Notes: generated from the letters alone by a model not told the origin. Positions 22,701 to 32,855 are shown, counted from the first letter of the stretch. The stretch is DNA of 64,000 bases from Chrysopilus asiliformis (GCA_964034945.1 OZ035962.1:86592650-86656649), one strand, 5' to 3'. Program-made: numbers and translations.

Positions 22701-23504
22701 CTGTCAGTCTGTCAGTCTGTCAGTCTGTCAGTCTGTCAGTCTGTCAGTCTGTCAGTCTGTCAGTCTGTCAGTCTGTCAGTCTGTCAGTCTGTCAGTCTGT
22801 CAGTCTGTCAGTCTGTCAGTCTGTCAGTCTGTCAGTCTGTCAGTCTGTCAGTCTGTCAGTCTGTCAGTCTGTCAGTCTGTCAGTCTGTCAGTCTGTCAGT
22901 CTGTCAGTCTGTCAGTCTGTCAGTCTGTCAGTCTGTCAGTCTGTCAGTCTGTCAGTCTGTCAGTCTGTCAGTCTGTCAGTCTGTCAGTCTGTCAGTCTGT
23001 CAGTCTGTCAGTCTGTCAGTCTGTCAGTCTGTCAGTCTGTCAGTCTGTCAGTCTGTCAGTCTGTCAGTCTGTCAGTCTGTCAGTCTGTCAGTCTGTCAGT
23101 CTGTCAGTCTGTCAGTCTGTCAGTCTGTCAGTCTGTCAGTCTGTCAGTCTGTCAGTCTGTCAGTCTGTCAGTCTGTCAGTCTGTCAGTCTGTCAGTCTGT
23201 CAGTCTGTCAGTCTGTCAGTCTGTCAGTCTGTCAGTCTGTCAGTCTGTCAGTCTGTCAGTCTGTCAGTCTGTCAGTCTGTCAGTCTGTCAGTCTGTCAGT
23301 CTGTCAGTCTGTCAGTCTGTCAGTCTGTCAGTCTGTCAGTCTGTCAGTCTGTCAGTCTGTCAGTCTGTCAGTCTGTCAGTCTGTCAGTCTGTCAGTCTGT
23401 CAGTCTGTCAGTCTGTCAGTCTGTCAGTCTGTCAGTCTGTTAGTCTGTCAGTCTGTCAGTCTGTCAGTCTGTCAGTCTGTCAGTCTGTCAGTCTGTCAGT
23501 CTGT
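16765..23504 (+). repeat. Giant octanucleotide array (CTGTCAGT)n, about 842 copies, 6.74 kb
   Basis: One 8-bp unit repeats head to tail for 6,740 bases with almost no variation. The only departures I see are two adjacent CTTTCAGT units at 16869-16884 near the left edge and one C-to-T at 23441 near the right edge. The unit contains CTG and CAG, so each single strand can fold into a hairpin with three Watson-Crick pairs between T-T (this strand) or A-A (other strand) mismatches, like CTG/CAG triplet repeats. All frames of this strand are open (period 8 in frames of 3) and give only Cys-Gln-Ser-Val-Ser-Leu-Ser-Val repeats; I do not regard these as proteins. Confidence 0.95.
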
Positions 23505-24165
23505 GTACAAGATTTCTCAAAAACTAATAGAGCTAGCACCATGAAATTTTATAGGCATGTTGGGTCCTGAAATGGGACGATCCTATCAACTTTTGGTGGA
23601 AATCCGTTAACCGCAAGTATCCAAAATGGCGGTTTTTCAAAAATCGCAATTTCGTTTTTCTCGATTTACTCCCAAACTACGCGTTTTTTAGTGGCCTTAA
23701 GTATGACAAAACTTGGAGAAAATAAAATTTCCCACACTTTTGTCTTCAGCTATAACTCGATATCTCAACCTGTTATCGAGATAAACCGTTATTTCCAAAA
23801 AAACAGTTTTTTGCGATTATCTCAAAAACTAACGGGTTTTTGCTGACTGAATATATGAAGTGAATTAATGAGAATGGCATTCTGCACAATTTTGTTTCTT
23901 ACCGTTCTTTTACCGTTATTGAGATATTTTCATTAATATGTAAAAAATCATATTTTACGAATAATTTGCAAACTAACGGTTTTTCGACAAATCAGTTAAA
24001 AGAATAATTAAAGATGTTAACATTTTCTACATTTTTGCCATTTACCGTAAATTGATATCTTTTACCGTTCTCAAGTTATCTCAAATTTTGTACGTTTTTG
24101 ATATTTTTGGATGAACCAACAATTTATTGGGAGGTCGTCTTATAGGTTGACAACGCGACAGGGCT
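23505..24165. other. Non-coding flank of the octanucleotide array
   Basis: AT-rich DNA with recurring phrases such as CTCAAAAACTAA, ACCGTT and GAGATA. It starts with the same kind of TCTCAAAAACT phrase found in the DINE copies. No gene; it may belong to the repeat that carries the array. Confidence 0.4.
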
Positions 24166-24237
24166 CTACCGTAAATTGCACAGGGTCGTAGATTTTGTAG
24201 AAGAAAGTTTTGTGTTGACCACAACTGATATTTTTAC

Positions 24238-24423
24238 AACCGTTTCGCGATTGGCACTTTTATCAATTTCTTTTAATTTATTAATAAGCACTTCATATGC
24301 ATTGTTTTTCAAATTGCGATCACTATAGTCCTTACATTTTATTTTCCACAAGCACGGAAACTCTTTATATAAATTTAGGAATTCTTCCAAAAACTCTTTT
24401 GAATAAAGCCACAAATCACTCAT
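24238..24423 (-). pseudogene. MADF-domain gene of the Harbinger-like element, first exon
   Basis: Minus-strand ATG at 24421-24423 opens 62 codons. The reading has the hallmarks of a MADF N-terminal half: FLNLYKEFPCLWKIK, then YSDRNLKNNAYEVL and IDKSANRETV. The conserved Trp of CLW and the Asn/Arg-rich centre are present. It ends in phase 0 at GTT followed by GTAAAAAT, a fair splice donor; the continued open frame (to 24166) shows no MADF similarity. The second half of the domain sits at 9259-9460 on the same strand. A mariner insertion lies directly upstream of the ATG, so the promoter is gone. Confidence 0.6.
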
Positions 24424-24432
24424 GTTGATTTA

Positions 24433-25351
24433 CGAGGTCTGGCCAATAACTAATGAGACTGGTTTTTTTGCCACGCTTGTGGTAACACTGCGAATCTGAA
24501 ACTTCGTTCGGTTAATCTCTCATCCCTCCTCTATCGATGCATGTGCTCGCGATTTTCGTACGATAATTAGTTTTCCAGTTGTGTTATGTTTTCGACAACG
24601 TGTTTGTAAGGCGTGTCACAAATATGGAACATCGTAATATTGAACGCGATTAAATTTTGCGTTAAACTCGGCGATTCCGTTATGGAAACGTACGATAAAT
24701 TGGTGAAAGTGTTCGGTGATGAAGCCCTGAGTCGTGCTCAGGTGTTTCGATGGCATAAAAATTTTAAAAATGGTCGTGAAAGCGTCGGGGATGAACCGCG
24801 AAGTGGGAGACCGGTTGAAGCTCGAACTGACAACAATGTTCAGCGTGTGCGCACTCTCGTGAGTCAAGATCGGCGTTTAACCGTTCGAACCAACATTTTT
24901 ACCTGAAAGTACTCGATCGGCTGCGAAAACGAGTCATTAGAGTCCGTCCAGAGATTGCCAAAACGTGGATCCTTCATCATGACAATGCTCCATGCCATCG
25001 TGCCTTCAGTGTGTCGCGATTTTTGACCTCTAAGAACATCGCATTGTTGCCACAAGCGCCCTATTCGCCGGATATGTCACCCTGCGACTTCTTTTTGTTC
25101 CCTCAAACAAAATTGGCCGTGAAAGGAACGCATTTTGAGTCCATAACTGACATCCAGAACGCCGTGACGAGGGTACTTCAGGACATTCCAGTCGAAGCCT
25201 TCCATAAATGTTATGAGAGCTGGAAAAAACGTTGGAACCAATGTATAGTGGTGGGAGGGGAGTACTTTGAAGGGGATCACATCGATGTATCTTAATATTT
25301 AAATATACGTATTTTATTGAATTAGTCTCATTACTTATTGGCCAGACCTCG
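24433..25351 (+). mobile_element. mariner element with internal deletion (919 bp)
   Basis: Both ends read CGAGGTCTGGCCAATAA inward (about 28-bp TIRs with minor differences) and are flanked by TA at 24431-24432 and 25352-25353. Full-length mariners are about 1.3 kb; about 0.4 kb is missing from the centre. Confidence 0.9.
24613..25295 (+). pseudogene. mariner transposase, internally deleted and frameshifted
   Basis: The N-terminal helix-turn-helix region is present (IKFCVKLGDSV, LSRAQVFRWHKNFKNGRESV, DEPRSGRP, DNNVQRVR). After RRLTVR near 24885 the sequence jumps to FYLKVLDRLRKRV, losing roughly 135 residues including the first catalytic Asp. The later part keeps the second Asp (HHDNAPCH) and the third (PYSPDMSPCDFFLF), which makes the D,D34D of mariner. 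The start is also shifted: the ATG-GAA-CAT start near 24624 runs into a stop, so one base has been gained or lost early. The product cannot be active. Confidence 0.9.
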
Positions 25352-25571
25352 TAATGTTCAAAGTGACACAAAAACTGACTGACTTTTCGTCCACATGCTA
25401 CGATTTGCCTTCGCGTGCCACAGTTATTTTCAGACACAACCTGAACTCGAACAGGCCGAACTTTTGATCCGCGCGAACTAACTGTGTATCGTCCAGACGC
25501 TATGACATGCCTGCGCGGACTCGGTTTGCGCGGGTAAAACGGAGCAAAAAACTGTGCGTTTGGACGCCGCT
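25352..25571. other. Right subterminal region of the Harbinger-like element
   Basis: Non-coding DNA between mariner and the right TIR, with several CG-rich words (ACCCGCGCAAACCGAG on the minus strand). It ends at the 16-bp TIR (25556-25571). Confidence 0.5.
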
Positions 25572-25574
25572 TAA

Positions 25575-26334
25575 CACCTTTGAATCGGACTTAGCATCTT
25601 TATGTTTGTGGTGTTCTGATAATAACCTGACAATAAATATAAGTAAGTGTAATAAAATTACGTTTACCTTAAAAAATAATTTTTTATCATTTGACTACCT
25701 AATTGACAATGTGAGATTAACTGAAGTTAACGAAATACTTGACTTAGGAATTTATATTGACTCTAAGCTTAAATTTGACTACCACATTAAATATATGGTA
25801 AACAAGGCACAGAAGATGTGCGGATTCATATTAAGATCACTTAATGACTTTAAAAATTTACGTAGTTTTGTTACCTTATTTATATCACTCGTCCGTAACT
25901 TATTGGAGTATTGTGCACCTATTTGGAACCCGTCATATATGTGTCATATTGAGAGAGTGGAGTCTGTGCAACGTAAATTTACCCGTTCTATTTGTTTTAA
26001 ACTAAGCATTCCATTTGAAAGCTATCATGATCGTCTCAGAAGTCTAAATCTACCAACTCTTGAAAATCGTAGACTATTTATAGATGAATGCACTCTTTAT
26101 AAAATCTTTAATGACACATCCAACAGTAATCTACGTCGAAATTTAAACATAAGGCCACCAGAGAAATCAAACCGATTAAACCATATGTTTGTCCTACCAA
26201 GGATTTCAACTAATATTGGCTTACACTCCGCCTTTGTCAGAATGCAAAGAAACCACGACAATTATGCATTTGGCTCTTTTAATCTCCCGCTTAACGTCTT
26301 TAAAAACACAATTAAACTAAAAAATTTTCAGTAA
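25575..26334 (+). pseudogene. LINE A ORF2, C-terminal part of reverse transcriptase
   Basis: Continues exactly where 9072 broke off, in the same frame once the Harbinger-like element and one TAA are removed. It shows DLASLCLWCSDNNLTINISK, LDLGIYIDSKLKF (motif E region), LLEYCAPIWNP and the C-terminal block typical of CR1/Jockey ORF2. It ends at a TAA at 26332-26334, followed by the 3' UTR and the (AATA)n tail. No lesion is visible within this piece. Confidence 0.85.
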
Positions 26335-26436
26335 TTAATTATTGTATTGCATCAAGTTCATCTCTATTTCTCTATTGTATAATTGGAATTAATTCTGTTC
26401 AATAGTTAATAAATAAATAAATAAATAAATAAATAA
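26335..26436 (+). other. LINE A 3' UTR and AATA tail
   Basis: A short AT-rich UTR ends in TAATAAATAAATAAATAAAT... (26402-26436). Repeat Q begins at once after it, matching the uninterrupted copy at 10345. Confidence 0.8.
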
Positions 26437-26565
26437 CTGTACCTGTGTGCAAAGTTTGATCAAAATCGGCCGCGCCGTTTTTGGGTGATGCCGGAACAAA
26501 CATTCAGTCAAACAGACATAAATACCGACCGACATACGGACAGACGGACAAACATAAATTTTAAG
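26437..26565 (+). repeat. Repeat Q, right part of the LINE A target
   Basis: Matches 10345-10444 (ACTGTACCTGTGTGC, GATGCCGGAACAAACATTCAG) with an additional GATCAAAATCGGCCGCGCCG stretch, and the CAGACGGACAAA microsatellite. Confidence 0.7.
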
Positions 26566-27087
26566 CATAACAAAACCTATAATTGCCAGTCTGGCAATTA
26601 TTAGAAACTCGTATAGTGATATTCCTATCAAAATTGGAACAGTTGTATCAAAATTCCAGTTTGAAGTCAAACTTTCCAACAAGATTTTTTAAAATTTGTT
26701 CCAATAGGATTTTGATGTATGGGAGTTTTATTTAGAATCATATCCTAAATAACTTTTGTTCTTGCACTTTTTTGATAATATGAACAGTTTTTGAGATATT
26801 CGCAAAAAACATTTTCGTTCGTATGGGGGGTACCCCCCTAATAGTCCATTTTTGCCCTTTAACGAACTAAACCTTGCATTTTACGAAAAACGGATCTTCT
26901 CAAAATTTCAAGTCTCTAGCTCAATCCGTGCGCCCGCAATCCGCGCCACAGACGGACATGCAAAAATCAATTTTGTTTATCATTCTAAACACACTGGTGT
27001 AATACATTTTTATGTGTGGTGACGGGGTCTTGGCATTACAAACGGTAAGGCAAAGTTAATATACCCTTTGGTTTCACCATACGGGTA
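26566..27087 (-). mobile_element. DINE-1-like element, copy 6
   Basis: From CATAACAAAACC with the perfect hairpin ATTGCCAGTCTGGCAAT to the 5' end CACCATACGGGTA. The internal microsatellite has shrunk to one ACAGACGGAC unit near 26948. Confidence 0.75.
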
Positions 27088-28180
27088 TAAAAATGTCATT
27101 TTTGGCATCAGTATTATACGACCAAATACATCAATGTATGTCAATATTTTTGAGAAAATCCAAAATTACAAAAATTGTCCCCCTTACAGTTTTTATTATA
27201 TAGATGGGAAAAAAGTAAAGTGGACACATCTACAGATAGAGAGCTTTCCTTTAAAAAAAGAATAATCAAAATCGATTCTAAGCTGGAGCTGTGACAAAAT
27301 CGCTTTGCCTTTTCAATGTATAGATGAGTCTTCGATTTTAACAACACGGATCGCAGCTGGGCGTTTAATGAAGGCGTAAAATACCCATGCTCGAAGCCAG
27401 GGTTGCTGGTGCGAAGGTTTTGTTTTTTTAATTTAATTTTTTTTTCATTTAGTTAAAACAAATTTTTTTCTTTGTGATTTTTGTGTTTTTTTTTGTATGT
27501 GAAAACTGTTTAAAACAAAAATAGAGACACTAATTATAAACCGAAAACGATTTTGATCAGATTTTCACCATTGTCCGTGATGATAATATTTTATGACTGA
27601 AGTTAGCTTGCCCATGAGGAGGCTGGAAAAACTAATTGGGTATTAGAGTTTTAAAATTCAAAACCGAAAGTCTTGAAGCGAACACGTTTATTTTCTAAAA
27701 GTTATTTCTGGAAGTTTTTTGTGCAAAAAAGACTTTAGCCCGACAACGATGGGTCTGTATCTAGTAAAATATTATTAAAAATTGGTGGAAAAGTAAAATG
27801 GAGACATCTAAAGATAATTTTCTAAAAGTTATTTCTTGCATTTGCATTATCCTTACAGAACCTTCCGTTTTGAATTTTGAAAATCTAACACCGGATTCGG
27901 GATCAGCGACCCCAAAAACCCCCGAGAGATACTTTTCAGCCTCCTATTGAGCAGGATTCATGGCGAAAATCACGGTTTAAAAATACCCAAACCCCCCTTT
28001 ACCCCCCGTTCACCCCCTTAGCGCTAAAATTTCGAAAAATCTCGATGGTTGGGACATATTCTGAAAGTTTCAAGTCTCTATCTTCAGGGGTTTGGGCTGG
28101 GCGTCAGATTAAACGATTTTATATATAGAGAAGATGGTTTTCACTTTTTCCAATAAAGACTCAATTTCAACAAAAAAAAA
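27088..28180. repeat. Patchwork of dispersed repeats, no gene
   Basis: Contains a diverged repeat Z (27160-27330) and, at about 27840-27960, one unit of the 120-bp minisatellite seen at 51541-52160 (ACCTTCCGTTTTGAATTTTG, then GATCAGCGACCCC). The stretch 27360-27740 is AT-rich with nothing I recognise. Confidence 0.5.
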
Positions 28181-28184
28181 ATAA

Positions 28185-28262
28185 AAATATTTTCCCACCG
28201 CTCAGAATTGAACCCGTACCTGGCGCGATGTAGTTTACACTTATTCAGTAGTAAGAATATAA
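28185..28262 (-). repeat. tRNA-like (SINE-type) module S3
   Basis: Minus strand: CTGAATAAGTGTAAACTACA then GGTACGGGTTCAATTCTGAG and GGTGGGAAAA. Same layout as S1/S4 with a B-box-like GGTTCAATTC. Confidence 0.45.
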
Positions 28263-28282
28263 ATTTTAAAGATAAATTTAAT

Positions 28283-28830
28283 TTGGCAATTATTGAAAAC
28301 CCGTATGGTGATTCAAGTGAACGGCGAATAGTTGTATCAAAATTTTATTTTGAAGTCAAACTTTTCAAAAAGATTTTTTAAAATTTATTTCAATCGGATT
28401 TTCATGTATGGGAGTTTTATGTAAAATCGCATCCTAAATAACTTTTGTTCTTGCACTTTTTTGATAAGATGCACCGTTTTTAAGATATTCGCAAAATACG
28501 GTTTCATTTGTATAGGGGGTACCACCCCTAATGGTCCATTTTTGCCCATTAACGAACTTGGCCTCGCACTTTACGAAAAACTGTTCTGCGCAAAATTTCA
28601 AGTCTCTAGCTCAATCCGTGCACCCGCAATCCGCGCTACAGACAGACAGACGGACGGACGGACGGACAGACGGACGGACGGACGGACAGACGGACGGACA
28701 TGCAAAAATTAATTATTTTTATCATTCTAAACACACTGCTGTAATTCATTTTTGTGTGTGATGACGGGATCTTGGCGTTACAAACGGTAAGGCAAAGTTA
28801 GTATACCCTTTGGTTTTACCATTCGGGTAT
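28283..28830 (-). mobile_element. DINE-1-like element, copy 7, target of the Gypsy element
   Basis: Complete except that its extreme 5' end (minus strand) continues at 49594 as GTATAAAAACAGG, beyond the Gypsy element. The internal GACA/GACG array is at 28640-28700. Confidence 0.75.
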
Positions 28831-31134
28831 TGTAACGTGGCCGTTTATTATTTTGAGTATATTTATGTATATAACGCGGAACGAGGCATGCTTACGAGTG
28901 TGGGGCTGAGCTCGTCGGAGGGGGAGTATTTTGTTCCTTGTCGTAATTCTCCATGTTACTATTATTTCATGCCTATGGGGAGTTAAAAATTTTGTTCACC
29001 ATCTTATTTAAGGGATAGGAAGGGAAGAGGATAGGGTTATTAAATACTCAGGTCGTCCGGTGGACTATGTTAGGCATAGCTACCAGGTACGATGTGCAAA
29101 TTCGCCATCACTTCCTCATAAATAAACTTAGCAAATCATTGTAAAACTAATAAAAATCTTAATTGAGAGAGGATCGGTACAATTTATTTAATAGTTCGAA
29201 CATATTGAATAATAAATAAAGGCAAGTATGATAATGAATTAAAATAATGTAAATTTTATATAATTTTCTTAAAATTATTCATGCAAAAATTGTAAATTTA
29301 TGATAATAAATTTAATCATGCACTAAATTAAAAGAAAATAATGATAATTTTGCTAATTCGAATCTAAATTCTCGAAGAGGGAAAAAAATCCACCACGTCG
29401 AATATGCCGAATTTCGGCGATCTAACCTTCGAAGAGTGTACTGATTCTTTGCGCAAATGTGGGCCCACCTTTTACTTCGCAGAACTCTTTTAAAATTTGC
29501 ACTAAAACTAAAGTGGTGAAAATCTTACACAAAAATTTACAATAAGTAGAAAACAAAAAAAAATTCACGCAATTAACACTAAGCCATAGTTAAATAACTT
29601 CAATTTAATTTATAAGTTTCTTCAGTTGTTGGTTTATTTCTTGATGTTTTTAGATTTTGAGGTTCCAGACCGTGGTTACAAAACCTGGTTCCAAAACGTG
29701 GTTCCACAACGTGTTTCGCCTTTGTTGGATGAACCGCTTTCTATTGTTTGGGGTACCCTTAGTTCCCCTCGTTACGCACCCTCCAGAATGTTCCGGGATT
29801 TTTAGAGTAAAAGAAAAGGAAAACTTACAGGAATCCTGATACGTTTAGTTTCCCTGGTGGGTGGATGAAAATTCCTCCTCGAAAGGAAATCAGGCAAAAG
29901 AAAAATCTTAAAAGTTGTCCGTCTAAGCGAGGCCTCTCCTAACCTGTAGCCAATTGTGCCGGATCTTTTTTTTCCCACGAATTATCTCGCCTTTTGCTCC
30001 TGCTTGGCTTACAGTAAAAATGTGGTGATCTCGTGAATAATTTTGATGACCATGTGGTCAAGATAACCCTCGAACCTTGTGAGGAAAAATGAAATTTCAC
30101 TTGATGCTGCTAAAAAAAAACAAAATTCACCGAACTTACGTGGTTTTATTCCCGGAACTCTTAGTTAGAGGCACATTCACTTCCTTTTTTTTCTTTTTTT
30201 TTTTTTTTTGCTAAGAAAACCCACTTAAGTGCTCGGACTGGGAAATCCTCAGAGGAGGAGAAATTTTTTTAATGTTCTCTGAACGAAGCTTAGACGGAAA
30301 TGAGTTGAAGAAGCTTCGACTTTCGGTGGGCCAGATTTATCCCCAACTTACTAAATTCGGCATTTGAAATTACCTCAAAATACTCTCAGGTAATTTCCGC
30401 GTTCCGATTTTAATTCACTTAATTTTCCGTTTATTATCAATCAGAACTCCAAAGTAAGTTTTAGTAACGATTGTTTATCAAATGGCAAAGGAAATATCAA
30501 TTGATAAGGATTTTATTTTCTTTTTTTTTATAACAATAGAAATTTGAATCGTCAAATCAGGGTACAACAGCAGCAGCGCCGGAGTGTAATAGCTTCGTCA
30601 GCGCTATTGCTCGCCAAGCTAAAATCACCCAATGTAATTGTACGTTCAGCTGAAATTATCATTTACTACGTCACTCGGTTCAATACTCAACTGTTCTTGA
30701 ACGTGTGTTTTCCTAAGTCGAAATATTTATCAGCAAAACGCTAAAATTGTGATCATTTCAAATATTAGATCTTTAAACACCCTTTGCTGATCGTGGGGAA
30801 AATTTTGTGAGCGTGAGAAATTTTTATTGACCGTGGGAAAATTTTATTTAGCGTGGAGATTTTATATGAAATTTTGGTTTGGGCAATTTATTCTGATGGG
30901 TTCGACGATCTTCTGACAACTCGTGGTACTTTATTGTTTATAGTTGACTTTGACAGGTGGTAAATATTGATTTAATAAAATATTATCTTCTTTGATAATT
31001 TCTATAAATTTTTCGAGGGTAGGCTGAACAGACGGACTCGGTTTTTAGTATGGTGACTAAGCAGTCGAGAATAAGTATTTCTAATATTTAATTCGAGCAT
31101 TTCCTTTAAATTTTCTTTCTTGGCAGCTACCACA
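28831..31134 (-). repeat. Gypsy 3' LTR
   Basis: On the minus strand it begins TGTGGTAGCTGCC and ends CCACGTTACA, the usual TG...CA ends. At 2.3 kb it is long for the superfamily. Differences from the other LTR: T-run length near 30200, C/G near 30398, A/G near 30477 and G/A near 30766. Confidence 0.9.
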
Positions 31135-31235
31135 GGACCAAAGATTTCGCTAAGTCTTCGACGAAGAGAAGGATTTGGAAAAGAGCTGCAGGATTATAAA
31201 AAAAATGAATGTGCAATTTTGCAGAATATGATTAA
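31135..31235 (-). other. Gypsy sequence between palindrome and 3' LTR
   Basis: About 100 bp of element interior. The coding strand next to the LTR reads GCGAAATCTTTGGTCC, not a polypurine tract. The 14-base CAGAATATGATTAA at 31222-31235 is repeated at 32308-32321, on the other side of the palindrome. Confidence 0.5.
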
Positions 31236-32307
31236 CCATTGAAACATTTCTGATTCATGGCTTTTACTCGACCTTATTAGCATTGAATTCTGTTTTGGAA
31301 TTTCTCGGCTTACAGGTCAAAAAATATAACAAAAAGTTATATTATTTTTGTGGATGTTTTCACATCCGATAAATTCCCCCCAACAGGTCGGGCATGTCTG
31401 CCCTGAAACCCATCAGGAGCCTGTTTCTAGTATGGAAGCTGGCTCACCGTCATCAGAGCCTGCTTTACCAGCTTCCACGCAGGCTTACAGGATTTTGGTG
31501 GGGAAAGACTCAACTCGAGTCTTATACCCCGATTGCCACAGACCCCACACGAATTATGAGGGAAGGCAAAATTAGCTCCATCAAGCCAGAGCAACTTTAC
31601 TATTTTGTTTTAACCATTGAAACATTTCTGATTCATGGCTTTTACTCGACCTTATTAGCATTGAATTCTGTTTTGGAATTTCTCGGCTTACAGGTCAAAA
31701 AATATAACAAAAAGTTATATTATTTTTGTGGATGTTTTCACATCCGATAAATTCCCCCCAACAGGTCGGGCATGTCTGCCCTGAAACCCATCAGGAGCCT
31801 GGCTCCTGATGGGTTTCAGGGCAGACATGCCCGACCTGTTGGGGGGAATTTATCGGATGTGAAAACATCCACAAAAATAATATAACTTTTTGTTATATTT
31901 TTTGACCTGTAAGCCGAGAAATTCCAAAACAGAATTCAATGCTAATAAGGTCGAGTAAAAGCCATGAATCAGAAATGTTTCAATGGTTAAAACAAAATAG
32001 TAAAGTTGCTCTGGCTTGATGGAGCTAATTTTGCCTTCCCTCATAATTCGTGTGGGGTCTGTGGCAATCGGGGTATAAGACTCGAGTTGAGTCTTTCCCC
32101 ACCAAAATCCTGTAAGCCTGCGTGGAAGCTGGTAAAGCAGGCTCTGATGACGGTGAGCCAGCTTCCATACTAGAAACAGGCTCCTGATGGGTTTCAGGGC
32201 AGACATGCCCGACCTGTTGGGGGGAATTTATCGGATGTGAAAACATCCACAAAAATAATATAACTTTTTGTTATATTTTTTGACCTGTAAGCCGAGAAAT
32301 TCCAAAA
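31236..32307. repeat. Near-perfect 1.07-kb palindrome with one-base spacer
   Basis: The arms 31293-31799 and 31801-32307 are inverted copies around a single T at 31800 (GGAGCC-T-GGCTCC). Coordinates of partner bases add up to 63600 throughout. Reading frames of 75 and 118 codons are identical in both arms, so the arms match over at least 400 bp. Each arm itself contains a directly repeated block of about 187 bp (31236 and 31614 starts). A 14-bp direct repeat flanks the insertion. It sits in Gypsy sequence downstream of integrase. I do not recognise the unit. Confidence 0.85.
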
Positions 32308-32497
32308 CAGAATATGATTAAATTAAAACGTGAACGGGATTTAAGGGATATCTAATCATTTATTGATAAGCCGATGCAGGAGACTAAATTAATTAGCTGT
32401 AGGGTTATTGCCTTAAGACTTGATAGGGTTAAGACTTTGGAGAACGCATTATTAAATCTTGTAAGCATGCGGCTATTGTATATGTGAAAGATATTCG

Positions 32498-32855
32498 CTA
32501 TGGCTTGAGATCCTTGCAGTGAAATATTCCTAACGTTTTGCCTCTCAGATCCTCGACTTCATATAAATTTTTCCCAATCGACTTTGTAATTCTGCATTTC
32601 GTGAATTTTGGACACAGTTTCGCATTGATGTTTCGGCTCTTGTCGCTCAAGATGAAGTTACGTTTGAATATTTCCTGCCCCGATTGAAAGGTAATTTTAC
32701 GCGCTCGGAGATTATAGTATTTGGTATTCTTTTCATAGGCTTCGTGCAGTTTTTCCTTCATCCTCTCCCTTAAGATCTCTAACCTTTTGTGTTTGGGCAG
32801 ATGATGTAGTTCGTTGTCTTCTAGGCATCCTAGTTTCTTTGCTAGATCGTAGGTG
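32498..32855 (-). pseudogene. Gypsy integrase, C-terminal part
   Basis: The minus strand from 32855 reads DLAKKLGCLEDNELHHLP and then a basic region with KNTKYYNLRARKITFQSGQE, GKNLYEVEDLRGK and a stop after FHCKDLKP at 32498. It is the C-terminal chromo/SH3-like end of a Gypsy integrase. The N-terminal and catalytic parts end at 40645 on the other side of LINE C; the join at ...VLHAN | TYDLA... is in frame once LINE C is removed. Confidence 0.8.

Larger units (their letters stand above)
9073..25571. mobile_element. PIF/Harbinger-like DNA transposon, 16.5 kb with nested elements
   Basis: Both ends read AGCGGCGTCCAAACGC inward (16 identical bases, then a related AGTTTTTTGCT block). They are flanked by the 3-bp direct repeat TAA at 9070-9072 and 25572-25574. 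Deleting the element and one TAA joins LINE A ORF2 in frame (Asp-Tyr | Asn-Thr-Phe-Glu-Ser-Asp). A 3-bp TWA target duplication and a MADF-domain gene inside fit the PIF/Harbinger superfamily, whose insect members carry a MADF second gene. I found no DDE transposase gene for it. Most of its length is later insertions: DINE copies, solo LTRs, Tc1, an octanucleotide array and mariner. Superfamily assignment is an inference; the borders are well supported. Confidence 0.75.
1383..26436 (+). mobile_element. LINE A: near full-length CR1-like non-LTR retrotransposon, opened by four insertions
   Basis: The pieces at 1383-1771, 2323-2458, 3082-5390, 8205-9072 and 25575-26436 form one LINE in order: 5' UTR, ORF1 with a PHD-type zinc finger, ORF2 with AP endonuclease and reverse transcriptase, 3' UTR and an (AATA)n tail at 26406-26436. 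The net length is about 4.5 kb, close to LINE C in the same window. The ends are fixed by the uninterrupted repeat copy at 10028-10444. Insertions: DINE copy 2, a TIR element in ORF1, LINE B, and the 16.5-kb PIF/Harbinger-like element. PHD-finger ORF1 plus a microsatellite tail instead of poly(A) is typical of the CR1 group. It is dead, with frameshifts in ORF1 and ORF2. Confidence 0.8.

Noticed and set aside
16765..23504. CRISPR array
   Set aside because: No spacers; a simple tandem repeat in an insect genome.
16673..23570. Three overlapping frames of more than 2,250 codons
   Set aside because: They are the 8-bp array read in three frames (CQSVSLSV repeats). An 8-bp period without stops opens every frame of the strand; no start context, no domain, no variation.
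25030..25437. Minus-strand frames opposite mariner
   Set aside because: Shadows of the mariner transposase and its terminal repeat.
31348..32252. Frames of 75 and 118 codons in both palindrome arms
   Set aside because: Duplicated by the palindrome itself; no recognisable domain and no start or promoter context.
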